Source: Bacillota bacterium (lineage in GTDB: Bacteria > Bacillota > Clostridia > Clostridiales > Clostridiaceae). Taken from it: DNA of 64,000 bases. Position 1 is the first letter of the stretch, and each line of letters starts with the position of its first letter. The position numbers and the translations under genes are program-made. Positions 17,544-27,700 of the stretch are shown one piece after another. The notes beneath the pieces were generated by a model that did not search any database, had not been told where the DNA came from, and saw only the letters and a program-made list of their open reading frames with translations. Location: the NCBI GenBank assembly GCA_023451395.1, contig JAEXZL010000218.1:24597-88596 (forward strand). Direction: 5' to 3'.

Positions 17544-18119
17544 ATGATTAATTATATATGGTTTTTTATCCTTGCTATAGGCATAGGAGTAGGCTTAATA
17601 ACAGGACAGGGTGAGGCATTATCAAAGGCAGTGATAGATTCTGCTGGAGGAACTGTGGAGCTGGTTATTGGACTTGCAGGACTATTATGCCTTTGGTGTG
17701 GAATTATGAAGATTGCAGAAAAAAGTGGCTTTACAGAAAAGCTTGCCATGGTTATGAGGCCCATTTTGAAGCTTTTATTTAGAGGCTCTGCAAAAAATGA
17801 AAAGGCTCTTGGGGCCATTGTTATGAATCTTACTGCTAATATGATGGGGTTGTCCAATGCTGCGACTCCCTTTGGTATTAAGGCTATGGAAGAGCTTCAA
17901 AGGGATAATATAGAGAAGGACAAGCCATCTAATGATATGGTGCTTTTCTTGGTTATGAATGCAGCCTGTCTACAACTTCTTCCAAGCACTGTTATATCTA
18001 TAAGAGCTGCAGCAGGATCCTCTATGCCTGGAGTAATAATAATACCTGCAATTTTTTCTACCGCCTGTGCAGCTGTGGTGGGAATAATTTGTGCAAAAAC
18101 TCTTCAAAGATATTTTTAG
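17544..18119 (+). CDS. spmA: Spore maturation protein A
   Basis: This 191-residue membrane protein has a nucleoside-recognition 'gate' domain. It shows the SpmA pattern: LAGLLCLWCGIMKIAEKSG, then FRGSAKNEKALGAIVMNLTANMMGLSNAATPFGIKAMEELQ, then two further hydrophobic stretches. In Bacillus SpmA and SpmB are needed for full dehydration of the spore core. Start ATG follows GGGGAGAACTAAGGGTA. The stop codon lies inside the ribosome site of spmB, so the two are translationally linked. Presence of the pair supports a spore-forming host. Confidence 0.95.
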   Translation: MINYIWFFILAIGIGVGLITGQGEALSKAVIDSAGGTVELVIGLAGLLCLWCGIMKIAEKSGFTEKLAMVMRPILKLLFRGSAKNEKALGAIVMNLTANMMGLSNAATPFGIKAMEELQRDNIEKDKPSNDMVLFLVMNAACLQLLPSTVISIRAAAGSSMPGVIIIPAIFSTACAAVVGIICAKTLQRYF

Positions 18120-18129
18120 GGGGAGGAAG

Positions 18130-18651
18130 ATGGGAAGCTATATTATAAAGTCAATAATACCAATAATAATACTGTTTATAGTAGTCTATGGAATGATACG
18201 GGGAAGACAGGTTTATGAGTGGTTTGTTGAAGGAGCAAAGGAGGGCCTTAAAGTATGTCTTAGAATTTTTCCTTATCTTTTGGCTATGCTCATAGCTGTC
18301 AGGGTTTTTAGAGCTTCAGGAGTACTTGGAGCATTAAATAGCCTTCTTAGTCCCTTGGCTGGTGCTATAGGACTTCCAGGAGAGCTTATACCTCTAGTAC
18401 TAATAAAACCTCTATCTGGCAGTGGCGCTTTGGGGGTTTTTACAGAGGTTTTAAGGGAGTATGGACCTGATAGTACCATTGGATTAACTGCTTCAATAAT
18501 AATGGGAACTACAGAAACTATTTTTTATACCCTTACAGTGTATTATGGTGCTGTAGGGATTAAGAAGATAAGACATAGCCTTTGGGCGGCTATTTTAGCG
18601 GACTTAACAGCAATAATTGCTGCGGTTACCCTAGTGAGGATTTTCTTTTAA
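18130..18651 (+). CDS. spmB: Spore maturation protein B
   Basis: This encodes 173 residues, the second half of the SpmAB pair, with the gate-domain signature AVRVFRASGVLGAL, PLSGSGALGVFTEVLREYGPDS and TTETIFYTLTVYYGAVG. It is membrane-embedded and acts with SpmA in spore core dehydration. The frame is open from 18091, but GGGGGAGG at 18119-18126 directly precedes ATG 18130, which gives the usual length. The ribosome-site region TTTTAGGGGG (18114-18123) is perfectly complementary to the C-rich loop and the adjacent bases of the candidate small RNA at 51680-51813, a point raised in the findings. Confidence 0.94.
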   Translation: MGSYIIKSIIPIIILFIVVYGMIRGRQVYEWFVEGAKEGLKVCLRIFPYLLAMLIAVRVFRASGVLGALNSLLSPLAGAIGLPGELIPLVLIKPLSGSGALGVFTEVLREYGPDSTIGLTASIIMGTTETIFYTLTVYYGAVGIKKIRHSLWAAILADLTAIIAAVTLVRIFF

Positions 18652-18882
18652 CATCAAAAGAAATGAAGCTTATGGTAATTGATAATAACATTTAATAAAA
18701 CTTAAGCTTACTCTAAGATATTCTTAATATTTTCTTCAGAAATTTATCTCATAATAATATTAAAGGAAAAATATAAAATTTTTTAAAAAAAACTGAACAA
18801 ATAAGGGTTAAAAAACGTCTAATAAATATATAGAAATATCTTAAATAAGATGGAAAATTTGATTATTAAGGAGGGCTTGTTA

Positions 18883-19110
18883 ATGGATAAAAAGTTTAAT
18901 CAAGAGGAAGAATTCACAATGATAGCTAAGGGCATATGCTTTGGAGCTGGAGCGGGACTTATCTTAGGAATATTCCTTTCAAGCCCTGGGCTTACCATAA
19001 CTCTAGGAGCGGTTCTTGGAGTAATTGGAGCTGAAATAATAAGAATGATAGCCTACTTAAAATATAAAAAACAAATTACTTCCCTCAAAAAAAATGATGC
19101 TTCATTATGA
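18883..19110 (+). CDS. Small two-helix membrane protein, unknown function
   Basis: This 75-residue protein starts at ATG 18883, seven bases after AGGAGGG. The frame opens earlier at 18850 but without a ribosome site. Residues about 15-55 form two hydrophobic, glycine-rich helices (GICFGAGAGLILGIFL and LTITLGAVLGVIGAEII), flanked by an acidic N-terminus and a lysine-rich tail. The layout resembles small GxxxG-rich membrane proteins of unknown role. Its last codons and stop lie inside a terminator hairpin (19093-19128). Confidence 0.65.
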   Translation: MDKKFNQEEEFTMIAKGICFGAGAGLILGIFLSSPGLTITLGAVLGVIGAEIIRMIAYLKYKKQITSLKKNDASL

Positions 19111-19128
19111 AGCATCATTTTTTATTTT
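19093..19128. terminator. Bidirectional intrinsic terminator overlapping a stop codon
   Basis: AATGATGCTTC pairs perfectly with GAAGCATCATT around a 5-base loop and is followed by TTTTATTTT. The stop codon of the preceding small gene (19108-19110) is in the loop and right arm, so the hairpin doubles as coding sequence. The convergent symporter gene ends at 19127. Confidence 0.9.
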
Positions 19129-20341
19129 ATAGGCTGCTATCAGCAGCAGCTTCTTTAAGAGCTTGATCTTTGTTTTTACTTTTCCCTTGAAGCTTGTCCA
19201 CTATAATAGCTATGGCATTGTCACCGGAAACATTGCAGGCAGTTCCAAAGCTATCCTGTGTGATATATAGAGCTATCATAAGTGCTAACTGAGCTTCGTT
19301 AAAGCCAAGCATAGACTCTAATATTCCAAGAGCAGCCATAACCGCTCCTCCGGGTACTCCTGGTGCAGCTACCATGGTAACCCCAAGCATTGCTGTAAAG
19401 CCAAGCATTTGAGGAAGGTTGAAGCTTACGTTATTAATCATCATAACTGCAATGGCACAGGCAGTTAAAGTGATTGTGCTTCCAGATAAATGTATTGTTG
19501 CACAGAGAGGAACTACAAACTCTCTTATTCCTTTGCTCACACCATTTTTCTCAGCACACTGAAGATTAACAGGTATCGTTGCAGCTGAGGATTGAGTTCC
19601 TATAGCGGTAATATATCCAGGTATTTGATTTTTGAGAGTCTGAAATAGATTCTTCTTTCCTATGGAACAGGCTATTGCAAATTGGAAGAATATTATTACA
19701 AGATGCATTGCTATTACAATTAAGAATACCTTCCAGAAAACTGAAAGAACTCTGCCAACCTCTCCAGCATAAGTCATATTAGCAAATATTCCCATAATAT
19801 GTATAGGAAGTAATGGGACGATAAGGAAGGAAATTGTTTTTTCCATTATCTTTTGGAATTCCACGGAAGCAGTATACAAAACCTCACTCTTTCCCTTTAG
19901 GGAGGCTATGCCAAGACCTAATAAAAAGGCAAGGATAAGAGCAGTCATAACTGACATTAATGGTGGCATTTCAAGGGTAAATAGAGTAGATACAAGCTTT
20001 TGCTCAGGATTAACTGCATTTGTAAAGGAAGAAGTTTTTGCTATAAATGCTGGGAAAAGTGATACAGAAACTACATAAGCGAATAATCCTGCAATAAGAG
20101 TGGAAGCATAAGCAAACAGAGTAGTAACTCCTAAAAGCTTTCCAGCACCGGAACCTAGGTCTGCTATACCAGATATTACAAAGCCTAAGATGATTAGAGG
20201 AATAGAAAAGCCTAAAAAGTTCCCGAAGATGTGATTGAAGGTGGCTAATAGCTCTACGATAAACTTTGGAGCAAAGGCTCCTAAAGCAATACCCAGTACT
20301 ATGCCTCCAATGAGCTTTGGTATTAGTCCAATCTTTTTCAT
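19127..20341 (-). CDS. Dicarboxylate/amino acid:cation symporter (DAACS family)
   Basis: This 404-residue transporter of the glutamate/aspartate/serine-threonine symporter family has about eight membrane segments plus re-entrant loops. Family signatures are visible: AIGTQSSAATIPVNLQCAEKNGVS (serine-rich hairpin), NNVSFNLPQML, GVPGGAVMAALGILES and the C-terminal NVSGDNAIAIIVDK. It uses a Na+ or H+ gradient to import an anionic or small neutral amino acid. The gene is divergent from kbl-tdh, which degrades threonine, so threonine or serine import is a reasonable guess from context only. AAGGGG lies 8 bases before ATG. Confidence 0.9.
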   Translation of the reverse strand: MKKIGLIPKLIGGIVLGIALGAFAPKFIVELLATFNHIFGNFLGFSIPLIILGFVISGIADLGSGAGKLLGVTTLFAYASTLIAGLFAYVVSVSLFPAFIAKTSSFTNAVNPEQKLVSTLFTLEMPPLMSVMTALILAFLLGLGIASLKGKSEVLYTASVEFQKIMEKTISFLIVPLLPIHIMGIFANMTYAGEVGRVLSVFWKVFLIVIAMHLVIIFFQFAIACSIGKKNLFQTLKNQIPGYITAIGTQSSAATIPVNLQCAEKNGVSKGIREFVVPLCATIHLSGSTITLTACAIAVMMINNVSFNLPQMLGFTAMLGVTMVAAPGVPGGAVMAALGILESMLGFNEAQLALMIALYITQDSFGTACNVSGDNAIAIIVDKLQGKSKNKDQALKEAAADSSL

Positions 20342-20633
20342 AAGTACAACCCCTTAATATATATTTTTTAGAACATATTAAAATACTACCATAATTTACA
20401 CAAAATTATCAATTAAACATTAATTACATAAAGCAGAGGAAAATGAAGGAAATTAAAGAGAAATGTAATCGTTTTACAATGAATAGATGAAAACAGTGAA
20501 ATCAATGATTTTTTTTAATATTTTCTTATGGATACCTATATATTAGTCTGTTATAATATACTAGAGAAACAAATACTGAAATTTGTGTTTATAAAATCTA
20601 CATAAAAAAATTATTTTATAAGGAGGGAGCTAA

Positions 20634-21824
20634 ATGGGAAGTAAGGCATTAGATAATTTCTTAAAGACTAATCTTCAGGAGTTAAAAAGTAAAGGCTTAT
20701 ACAACCAGATAGACAGTCTTCAAGGAGCAAACGGACCAATAATAAGCATAAAGGGAAAAGAGCTTATAAACCTTTCCTCAAACAACTATTTAGGACTTGC
20801 AACAGATGATAGGATGAAAAAGGCAGCAATAGAAGCTACAGAAAAATATGGGGTAGGAGCTGGAGCAGTTAGAACTATTAACGGAACCCTGGATATCCAT
20901 GATGCTTTAGAGAAAAAACTAGCTGAATTTAAACATACTGAGGCTGCTATAGCTTTTCAGTCTGGATTTAATTGCAATGCAGGAGCAATACAGGCAGTTA
21001 TGAATAAAAATGATGCTATTTTATCTGACGAACTAAACCATGCATCTATTATTGATGGCTGCAGATTATCTGGAGCAAAGGTAATAAGATATAAACATAA
21101 TGATATGGAGGACCTTAGAGAAAAGGCAAAGGCTGCAAGAGAAAGTGGACTTTATCAAAAGCTAATGGTCATATCTGATGGAGTGTTTTCAATGGATGGT
21201 GATGTTGTTGACCTTCCAGGAATGGTTAAAGTGGCAGAAGAGATGGACTTAATAACTTATATAGATGATGCTCATGGCTCAGGAGTAATGGGAAAGGGTG
21301 CAGGAACAGTTAAGCATTTTGGCCTTTCTCATAAAATAGATTTCCAAATAGGAACCCTTTCCAAGGCTATAGGTGTAGTTGGGGGCTATGTGGCTGGATC
21401 AAAGGACTTAATTGACTGGCTTAAGGTAAGAGCTAGGCCGTTCCTATTCTCCACCTCCTTAACCCCTTCAGCAGCAGGAGCATGCATAGAGGCCATAGAT
21501 ATTATGACAGAAAGCACAGAGCTTCATGACATCCTTTGGGAAAATGGAAATTATTTAAAGGCAGGACTTAAGAGCTTAGGCTTCAATATAGGAAAAAGTG
21601 AAACTCCTATAACTCCCTGCATTATTGGAGATGAGAAGCTTACCCAAAGTTTTAGTAAGAGACTTATAGAAGAGGGAGTATATGCAAAATCAATAGTATT
21701 CCCAACTGTTCCTTTAGGGACTGGAAGAGTAAGAAATATGCCTACAGCAGCACATACAAAGGAAATGCTTGATAAAGCCATAGAGATATATAAAAAGGTT
21801 GGTAAAGAACTTAAGGTGATTTAA
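20634..21824 (+). CDS. kbl: 2-amino-3-ketobutyrate CoA ligase (glycine C-acetyltransferase)
   Basis: This 396-residue PLP enzyme of the alpha-oxoamine synthase family converts 2-amino-3-ketobutyrate and CoA to glycine and acetyl-CoA, the second step of threonine degradation. Features include the N-terminal [23 protein letters not shown], the aspartate motif [10 protein letters not shown], and the PLP lysine in GTLSKAIG (Lys244). GGAGGGAG precedes ATG. It is 35 bases upstream of threonine dehydrogenase, the classic kbl-tdh pair. Because that partner is frameshifted in this sequence, the pathway may be inactive. Confidence 0.95.
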   Translation: MGSKALDNFLKTNLQELKSKGLYNQIDSLQGANGPIISIKGKELINLSSNNYLGLATDDRMKKAAIEATEKYGVGAGAVRTINGTLDIHDALEKKLAEFKHTEAAIAFQSGFNCNAGAIQAVMNKNDAILSDELNHASIIDGCRLSGAKVIRYKHNDMEDLREKAKAARESGLYQKLMVISDGVFSMDGDVVDLPGMVKVAEEMDLITYIDDAHGSGVMGKGAGTVKHFGLSHKIDFQIGTLSKAIGVVGGYVAGSKDLIDWLKVRARPFLFSTSLTPSAAGACIEAIDIMTESTELHDILWENGNYLKAGLKSLGFNIGKSETPITPCIIGDEKLTQSFSKRLIEEGVYAKSIVFPTVPLGTGRVRNMPTAAHTKEMLDKAIEIYKKVGKELKVI

Positions 21825-21859
21825 ATAACTTAACTTAAATATTATAATGGGGGAGTACT

Positions 21860-22815
21860 ATGAAAAAAATACTTGTTACCGGGTCCTTAGGGCAGATAGG
21901 TTCTGAGCTTGTAACCTATATGAGAGGGATATACGGCAGTGATAATGTAATAGCAACAGATATCAGAAGACCAGAAGATCATCCAGTGGTTAATGGTGGT
22001 GTATTTGAAGAACTTGATGTATTAGACGGAAATAAAATGGGAGAAATCGCAAAGAAGTATGAGGTCGATACTATAATTCATCTTGCAGCTCTTCTTTCAG
22101 CGGTAGCTGAGGCTAAGCCAGCCCTTGCCTGGCAGATAAATATGGGTGGGTTATTTAACGCCTTAGAGGTAGCCAGAGAGCTTAATTGTAAGTTCTTTAC
22201 TCCCAGCTCAATTGGAGCTTTTGGAGATAGTACACCAAAGGATAACACTCCTCAGGATACAATCCAGAGGCCTGGAACAATGTATGGGGTAACTAAGGTT
22301 TCCGGAGAGCTACTATGTGATTACTATTTTAAAAAGTTTGAGTGGATACCAGGGGAGTAAGATTCCCAGGACTCATATCCTATGTTGCTCCTCCAGGAGG
22401 TGGAACTACGGATTATGCAGTAGATATCTATTATAAAGCCCTTACTGAAGGGAAATATACTTCTTATATAGCAGAGGGTACTTATATGGATATGATGTAT
22501 ATGCCTGATGCCTTAAAGGCAATAGTAAAGCTTATGGAAGCAGATCCAAGCAAACTTCAATATAGGAATGCTTTCAATATAACAGCTATGAGCTTTGAAC
22601 CTTCAGAGATAGCAAAGGAAATAAGAAAACACATTCCTAGCTTTGAAATGAACTATGCTGTAGATCCAGTAAGACAGGCAATAGCAGACTCCTGGCCAAA
22701 TTCCATAGACTCTAGTGCAGCTATAGAGGAGTGGGGCTTTAAGGCTGACTATAACCTGAGTACTATGACTGTAGATATGCTAGATAAGCTTAGAAATAAA
22801 CTAAATATAAAATAA
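21860..22815 (+). pseudogene. tdh: L-threonine 3-dehydrogenase (epimerase type), frameshifted
   Basis: Two adjacent open frames join into one short-chain dehydrogenase-like threonine dehydrogenase of about 318 residues. The first (21860-22360) carries the NAD-binding start [10 protein letters not shown] and the catalytic YGVTK. It ends PGE after reading KKFEWI. The second resumes at 22342 with [15 protein letters not shown] and runs to 22815. Restoring one G next to 22340 would give [14 protein letters not shown], the family sequence, so a single-base deletion explains the break. Both halves are well conserved, so the event is recent or a sequencing error. The intact enzyme oxidises threonine to 2-amino-3-ketobutyrate for kbl upstream. 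Confidence 0.9.
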
Positions 22816-22836
22816 GTATAAATAATTATTTAATAA

Positions 22837-22882
22837 AGAGTGCCTTGGGGTTTATAATAATACTAAGGTACCCTTTTATTTT
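22837..22882 (+). terminator. Terminator of the kbl-tdh unit
   Basis: GTGCCTT pairs with AAGGTAC (one G-T pair) across an AT-rich loop and is followed by CCTTTTATTTTT. It ends just before the ACT-domain gene. Confidence 0.7.
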
Positions 22883-22901
22883 TATGTAAAGGATGAGGAT
22901 A

Positions 22902-23339
22902 ATGGAAAGTAGATTTTATATAGTAAATGGAGAAATTCTTCAAGATGTAGTAAAAAGGGTTGTAGAAGTTAAGGAACTTTTGCATAAAGGTAAGGTAAAA
23001 GATATTACTGAGGGAGTCAAGGAGGTTGGTATAAGCAGGAGTGCATATTACAAGTATAGAGATAAGGTATTCCCAGTATCGGAGGGGGTCCAGAGTCAGA
23101 AGGCAACCTTAGCCCTTCTTATATCTCATAAGGCGGGGGCTTTATCTAGAATACTAGATACTATAGCTGCAAATAACGGTAATGTTTTAACCATAAGTCA
23201 GGATCTGCCTATTAACAATTCTGCAAATGTAACCATAACTTTAGATATATCAGGCCTCGCTGGAGAAATCAAAGGGCTTTTAGATGTGCTTTCTAAAGAT
23301 GACAACGTTCTAAAAAGCAAGCTCCTTGCTGTAGAATAG
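22902..23339 (+). CDS. ACT-domain protein, PheB/UPF0735 family
   Basis: This 145-residue protein opens with SRFYIVNGEILQDVVKRVVEVKELL and has the helix-turn-helix-like stretch VGISRSAYYKYRDKVFPV. It ends in one ACT domain (ATLALLISHKAGALSRILDTIA and so on). This is the UPF0735 group to which Bacillus PheB belongs. These are thought to sense an amino acid, but the ligand here is unknown. ATG 22893 would leave no ribosome-site spacing. ATG 22902, after AGGATGAGG, is preferred. Position downstream of the threonine catabolic genes and the lack of a catabolic partner leave the role open. Confidence 0.85.
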   Translation: MESRFYIVNGEILQDVVKRVVEVKELLHKGKVKDITEGVKEVGISRSAYYKYRDKVFPVSEGVQSQKATLALLISHKAGALSRILDTIAANNGNVLTISQDLPINNSANVTITLDISGLAGEIKGLLDVLSKDDNVLKSKLLAVE

Positions 23340-23410
23340 TAAGGGAAATATGGATTAATAAAGTTTAAAATGGTATAATAGCTTAATAGAATTATAAGGG
23401 GTGACCTAAG

Positions 23411-24652
23411 ATGGAAAAAAAGGTATTCTTAAACAATAGAAAAAGACTCTTAAATAGGATTAATGAAAACGCTGTTGTTCTTTTGTTCTCAGGAGCTGCA
23501 CCAAAGAAAAGTGCTGATGAAGAATATATGTACACACCAAATAGAAACTTTTACTACCTTACAGGTATTGCAGAGCCAAATATAGCATTAATGCTCACAA
23601 AGATTAATGGGGAGTATGATGAAAAGCTTTTTATTAAAAAGTCTAATCCGGAGCTGGAAAGATGGGTAGGAAAGACTATTGGAAAAGAGAAGGCTGAAGA
23701 GTTATCTGGTGTTAAGAAAATAGGCTATGTGGAAGAATTAGAAGGAGCACTTCATTCCTATATTTCCGCAAGAGATTTAGTTGTAGTTTATATGGATATG
23801 GAAAGAGATAGCTTTCAGAGCAATAAGAGCTACAGCGAGGTTTATGCTGGAGGCTTAAAGGAAAAATATCCTCAGGTTATTGTAAAGAACGTATATAATA
23901 TGATAGCAAATCTAAGGCTAATTAAGGCTCCTCAGGAGGTAGAAGTGCTTCAAGAGGCAATTGATATAACCATTGAGGGAATTGAAACTCTTATGAAGAA
24001 GGCTAAACCAGGAATGAAGGAGTATGAGCTTGAAGCATATTTTGATTTTGTGTGTAAATCTAGAGGCATCAAGGATTATGCTTTTAAAACTATAGCTGCT
24101 TCAGGGGTAAATAGTACTATTTTACATTACGTAGATAATGATGCCACTATTTCAGAGGGAGATTTAGTACTCTTTGATTTAGGCGCGCAATATAAATATT
24201 ATAATGCTGATATTACTAGAACCTTTCCTGTAGGAGGAAGCTTTTCAGAAAGGCAAAAAGAGGTTTACAATGCAGTTCTTAGGGTTAATGAAAGAGTTAT
24301 AGAAGCAATTAAACCTGGTGTTAGCTATTTAGAGCTAAATGATTTGTCAAAGGAATGGATTGCAGAGGAATGCATTGCTCTTGGCCTTATAAAGGAGAAG
24401 GAAGAAGTAACTAAGTATTACTGGCATGGCATAGGTCATAGCCTTGGCTTAGATACTCATGATGTAGGAGGCAGAGATATTAAGTTCCAGCCTGGTATGG
24501 TTTGGACTGTAGAGCCTGGAATTTACATTGAAGAGGAAAAAATAGGAGTAAGAATAGAGGACGATATTCTGGTAACAGAAGATGGGTGCATTAATTTAAC
24601 CTCTGGTATGATTAAATCTGTAGAGGATATTGAAGCTTTTATGAAAAAATAA
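23411..24652 (+). CDS. pepP: Xaa-Pro aminopeptidase (M24B family)
   Basis: This encodes 413 residues. An N-terminal AMP_N domain (NRKRLLNRINENAVVLLFSG) is followed by a pita-bread catalytic domain. Metal ligands are visible: the two Asp in FDLGAQYKYYNADITRTFP, His in HGIGHSLGLDTHD, Glu in VEPGIYIEEE and Glu in GVRIEDDILVT. It removes N-terminal residues before proline from peptides in the cytoplasm, using two divalent metals, usually Mn2+. It is monocistronic, with a terminator at 24661-24694. ATG follows AAGGGGTGACCTAAG. Confidence 0.94.
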   Translation: MEKKVFLNNRKRLLNRINENAVVLLFSGAAPKKSADEEYMYTPNRNFYYLTGIAEPNIALMLTKINGEYDEKLFIKKSNPELERWVGKTIGKEKAEELSGVKKIGYVEELEGALHSYISARDLVVVYMDMERDSFQSNKSYSEVYAGGLKEKYPQVIVKNVYNMIANLRLIKAPQEVEVLQEAIDITIEGIETLMKKAKPGMKEYELEAYFDFVCKSRGIKDYAFKTIAASGVNSTILHYVDNDATISEGDLVLFDLGAQYKYYNADITRTFPVGGSFSERQKEVYNAVLRVNERVIEAIKPGVSYLELNDLSKEWIAEECIALGLIKEKEEVTKYYWHGIGHSLGLDTHDVGGRDIKFQPGMVWTVEPGIYIEEEKIGVRIEDDILVTEDGCINLTSGMIKSVEDIEAFMKK

Positions 24653-24660
24653 ATAAAAAT

Positions 24661-24694
24661 AGGCGTAAGTTATATATTAACTTATGCCTTTTTA
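24661..24694 (+). terminator. Intrinsic terminator of pepP
   Basis: AGGCGTAAGTTA pairs with TAACTTATGCCT (one G-T pair) around a 5-base loop, followed by TTTTTATTTT. Confidence 0.93.
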
Positions 24695-24754
24695 TTTTAT
24701 TCATTATAGTGTATAATATTGTTAATAATTTATCAAATAAGGGGCCGATGGATA

Positions 24755-27700
24755 GTGAGATACAATGAGAATATAATCCTAAGCTATACCGATAGAGATA
24801 CATATATTAAAGGCTTGGAATATTATAATAAAAATGTATTAGAGGATTTTACCGTTCAGATATTACCTACTGATAATTCTACAGTGAATAGATATTCCAT
24901 TGATACCTGGGTACCATCCATGAAGGATGAGAATGAGTATAATGTGCAGGTTGCCTTCAATGATAGCAGTGGCTTTACCTGTTTTCACTGTGATTGTGCA
25001 TACTTTAAAGGCTCTTATAGAAGGAAGGGACTCTGCGAACATCTTGTGGCAGTTTTGTTAAAATACTTTAAGGAAAAAAGCAGGCTTATTGTTAGAGAAA
25101 GAAGGGAATTTCAGGCTCAGAAGCTCTTAAATAAGTTTAATAATATTCTAGAAGAGGAGCAAAAGGAAAAGCTTCCTATAAATCTTGGCATTCATTATTA
25201 TTACTATGGATCAGAGAGAATAAAAAGCTATGGAGAAATCCGTATAGGAACATCTAGACTTTATATCTTAAAGGATGTGGAAGCTTTTATTGAGGCTGTC
25301 ATTGAGGGAAGAAGCTATACTGTATCTAAAATGTTTACCTACAATCCTTTTTGTCAGGAATTTACGGAGGATGGAGAAAAAATCATTGATTTTTTAAAGG
25401 AGATTTATGAATTAAACCAGATAAATCGTATAGGAGCAGACTACAGTAGAAATAGAATTAAGCTACTTGAGGGAAGAAAGTTCTATATACCTTCAAGGCA
25501 GCTAAAGCGATTTTTACATATTTCCTCAAAGAATCTCACAAATGTTACTATAAATGAGCGTGAGCTGGGAGCCATTCCTTTTTATGAAAAAGAAATACCT
25601 TTTACCTTTGAGATAAGTAAATTAGATAAGGATATTGAGATAAAGCATCAGGGAGAATTACCTCTTCCCTTAGAAGAGGATAAAGAAATTTTTTACTACA
25701 AGGATGCATTATATAGGCCTTCAAAGGAAAAGGTTAAATTTTATTCCTTGTTGAAGGAGGTATTTGGCTGCGAAGAATCTCCTAAGATAAGAGTAAAGGA
25801 AGAAGAGGAGAGTTTTGGAGGATATATTATACCACTATTAAAGAATATATCTAAAAATCTATATATTCATAGGGAAGTAGATGATATCTATTATACTCAT
25901 GACCTTAGAGCAGAAGCCTATATTGACCGAAGAGGGAACAGAATTTATATAAGGCTTATCTATAATTATGGAGATAAAAGCATAGTAATGCCCCAGGAAA
26001 ATCTTAGTGTTGATAGAGACACTAGATATGTAATAAGAGACATGATAAAAGAAAAAGAGATTGAAGGGCTTCTTGGGAGGCTGGGGTTTGAAGCTTCAGA
26101 GGATGAATATATACTTTTAGGTGAGGATGAAGAGATTAGCTTTTTGAATAAAGGGGTAGGAGAGCTTAAAGAACTCTGTGAGGTTTATTATTCAGATAGC
26201 TTTAAAGCTCTTAGAGTTTATGATTATAAAAGCTTCAATGTAAAGCTAGGGCTTAATAAAAGTAATCTGTTAAAGGTAGACTTTACTCTAAAAGATTTAC
26301 CAGAAGAGGATTTGAAAAGAATCTTTAAGGCTATAAAGCAGCAAAAAAAGTATTATAGGCTTACTGATGGAAGCTTTTTAGAGCTTGAGAGTAATGAACT
26401 GAAAAGGCTTTTAAATCTCTTAGATAAGCTTGGAATTAAGAAAGATAATCTTGTAAATAATAATGCACAACTTCCATTATATATGGCCTTATCCGCAGAA
26501 AAGTTAGGGGAGCTCTTCAGTTTGGAAGGATTAACCTTTGATGCAGAAGCTACCTCTAGACTTAAGGAGATAAAAGAACCCTTAAATCAGGAATTTCTTG
26601 TTCCAGAAAGCCTTAAAGCAGTGCTTAGAGATTATCAGCTTACAGGCTATAAATATTTAAAGTACCTGTCAGAAAAGGGTCTTGGAGGGATTCTAGCTGA
26701 TGAGATGGGACTGGGTAAAACTCTACAGGCAATTGCACTTATTCTTTCTGATAGGGAAAAGGGCCCTTCTATAGTGGTGGCGCCAACCTCTCTGGTATAC
26801 AACTGGAAGGAGGAAATTAGCAAATTTGCTCCTGAATTAACTGTTACCATAGCAGAAGGAACCCCCGAGAAAAGGGGGGAGCTTATTAAAAATACTGAGA
26901 ATTATGATGTTATAATAACCTCTTATGCTCTCATAAGAAAGGATATTGATCATTATAAAACCTTAGATTTCAATCTTTGCATAATCGATGAAGCTCAGTA
27001 TATAAAAAATCCTTATTCTCAAAATGCCGCCAGTGTTAAGGAGATAAAAAGCAGAGCACGTTTTGCTCTTACAGGAACACCAATTGAAAATTCCCTTTCG
27101 GAACTATGGTCAATTTTTGACTTTATCCTCCCAGGATATCTTTTGTCTTTAGATTCCTTTAACTCTGTTTTTTTAGGGCCAATTACTAAGGAAAGCGGCA
27201 CAGAAGCCTTTGAAAAGCTCAATGCGCTTATAAAGCCCTTCATACTTAGGCGGGTAAAGAAGGATGTGGCAAAGGAGCTTCCAGAAAAAATATATCATAA
27301 GTTTTATGTCACTATGACACCGGAACAAAAAAAGCTATATACCTCATATCTAGCTGCTGTAAGCAAGGATATTAGAAAGGAAATACAGCTTCAAGGCTTT
27401 GAAAAAAACCGTATAAAAATTCTTGGAGCTTTAACAAGGCTCAGGCAGATATGCTGTGATCCTTCAGTATTTGTAGAAGGCTATGAGGGAGGCAGCGGAA
27501 AGCTTGAGGCTCTGAGAGAACTTTTGGCCCAGGCTTTGGAGGAAGGGCATAAGATACTAATATTCTCACAATTTACATCTATCTTAAAAAATATCGGAAT
27601 ACTTCTTAAAAAGAACAATGAAGCTTTTTTCTATCTAGATGGGACTACTTCCCCAGAGGAAAGAATAAGTCTTGTAGAAAGCTTTAATAATCAAAAGGAA

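Noticed and set aside
22342..22815. Second half of tdh as an independent gene starting at GTG 22342
   Set aside because: It lacks a ribosome site and the NAD-binding half, and overlaps the first half exactly where one missing G explains the break.
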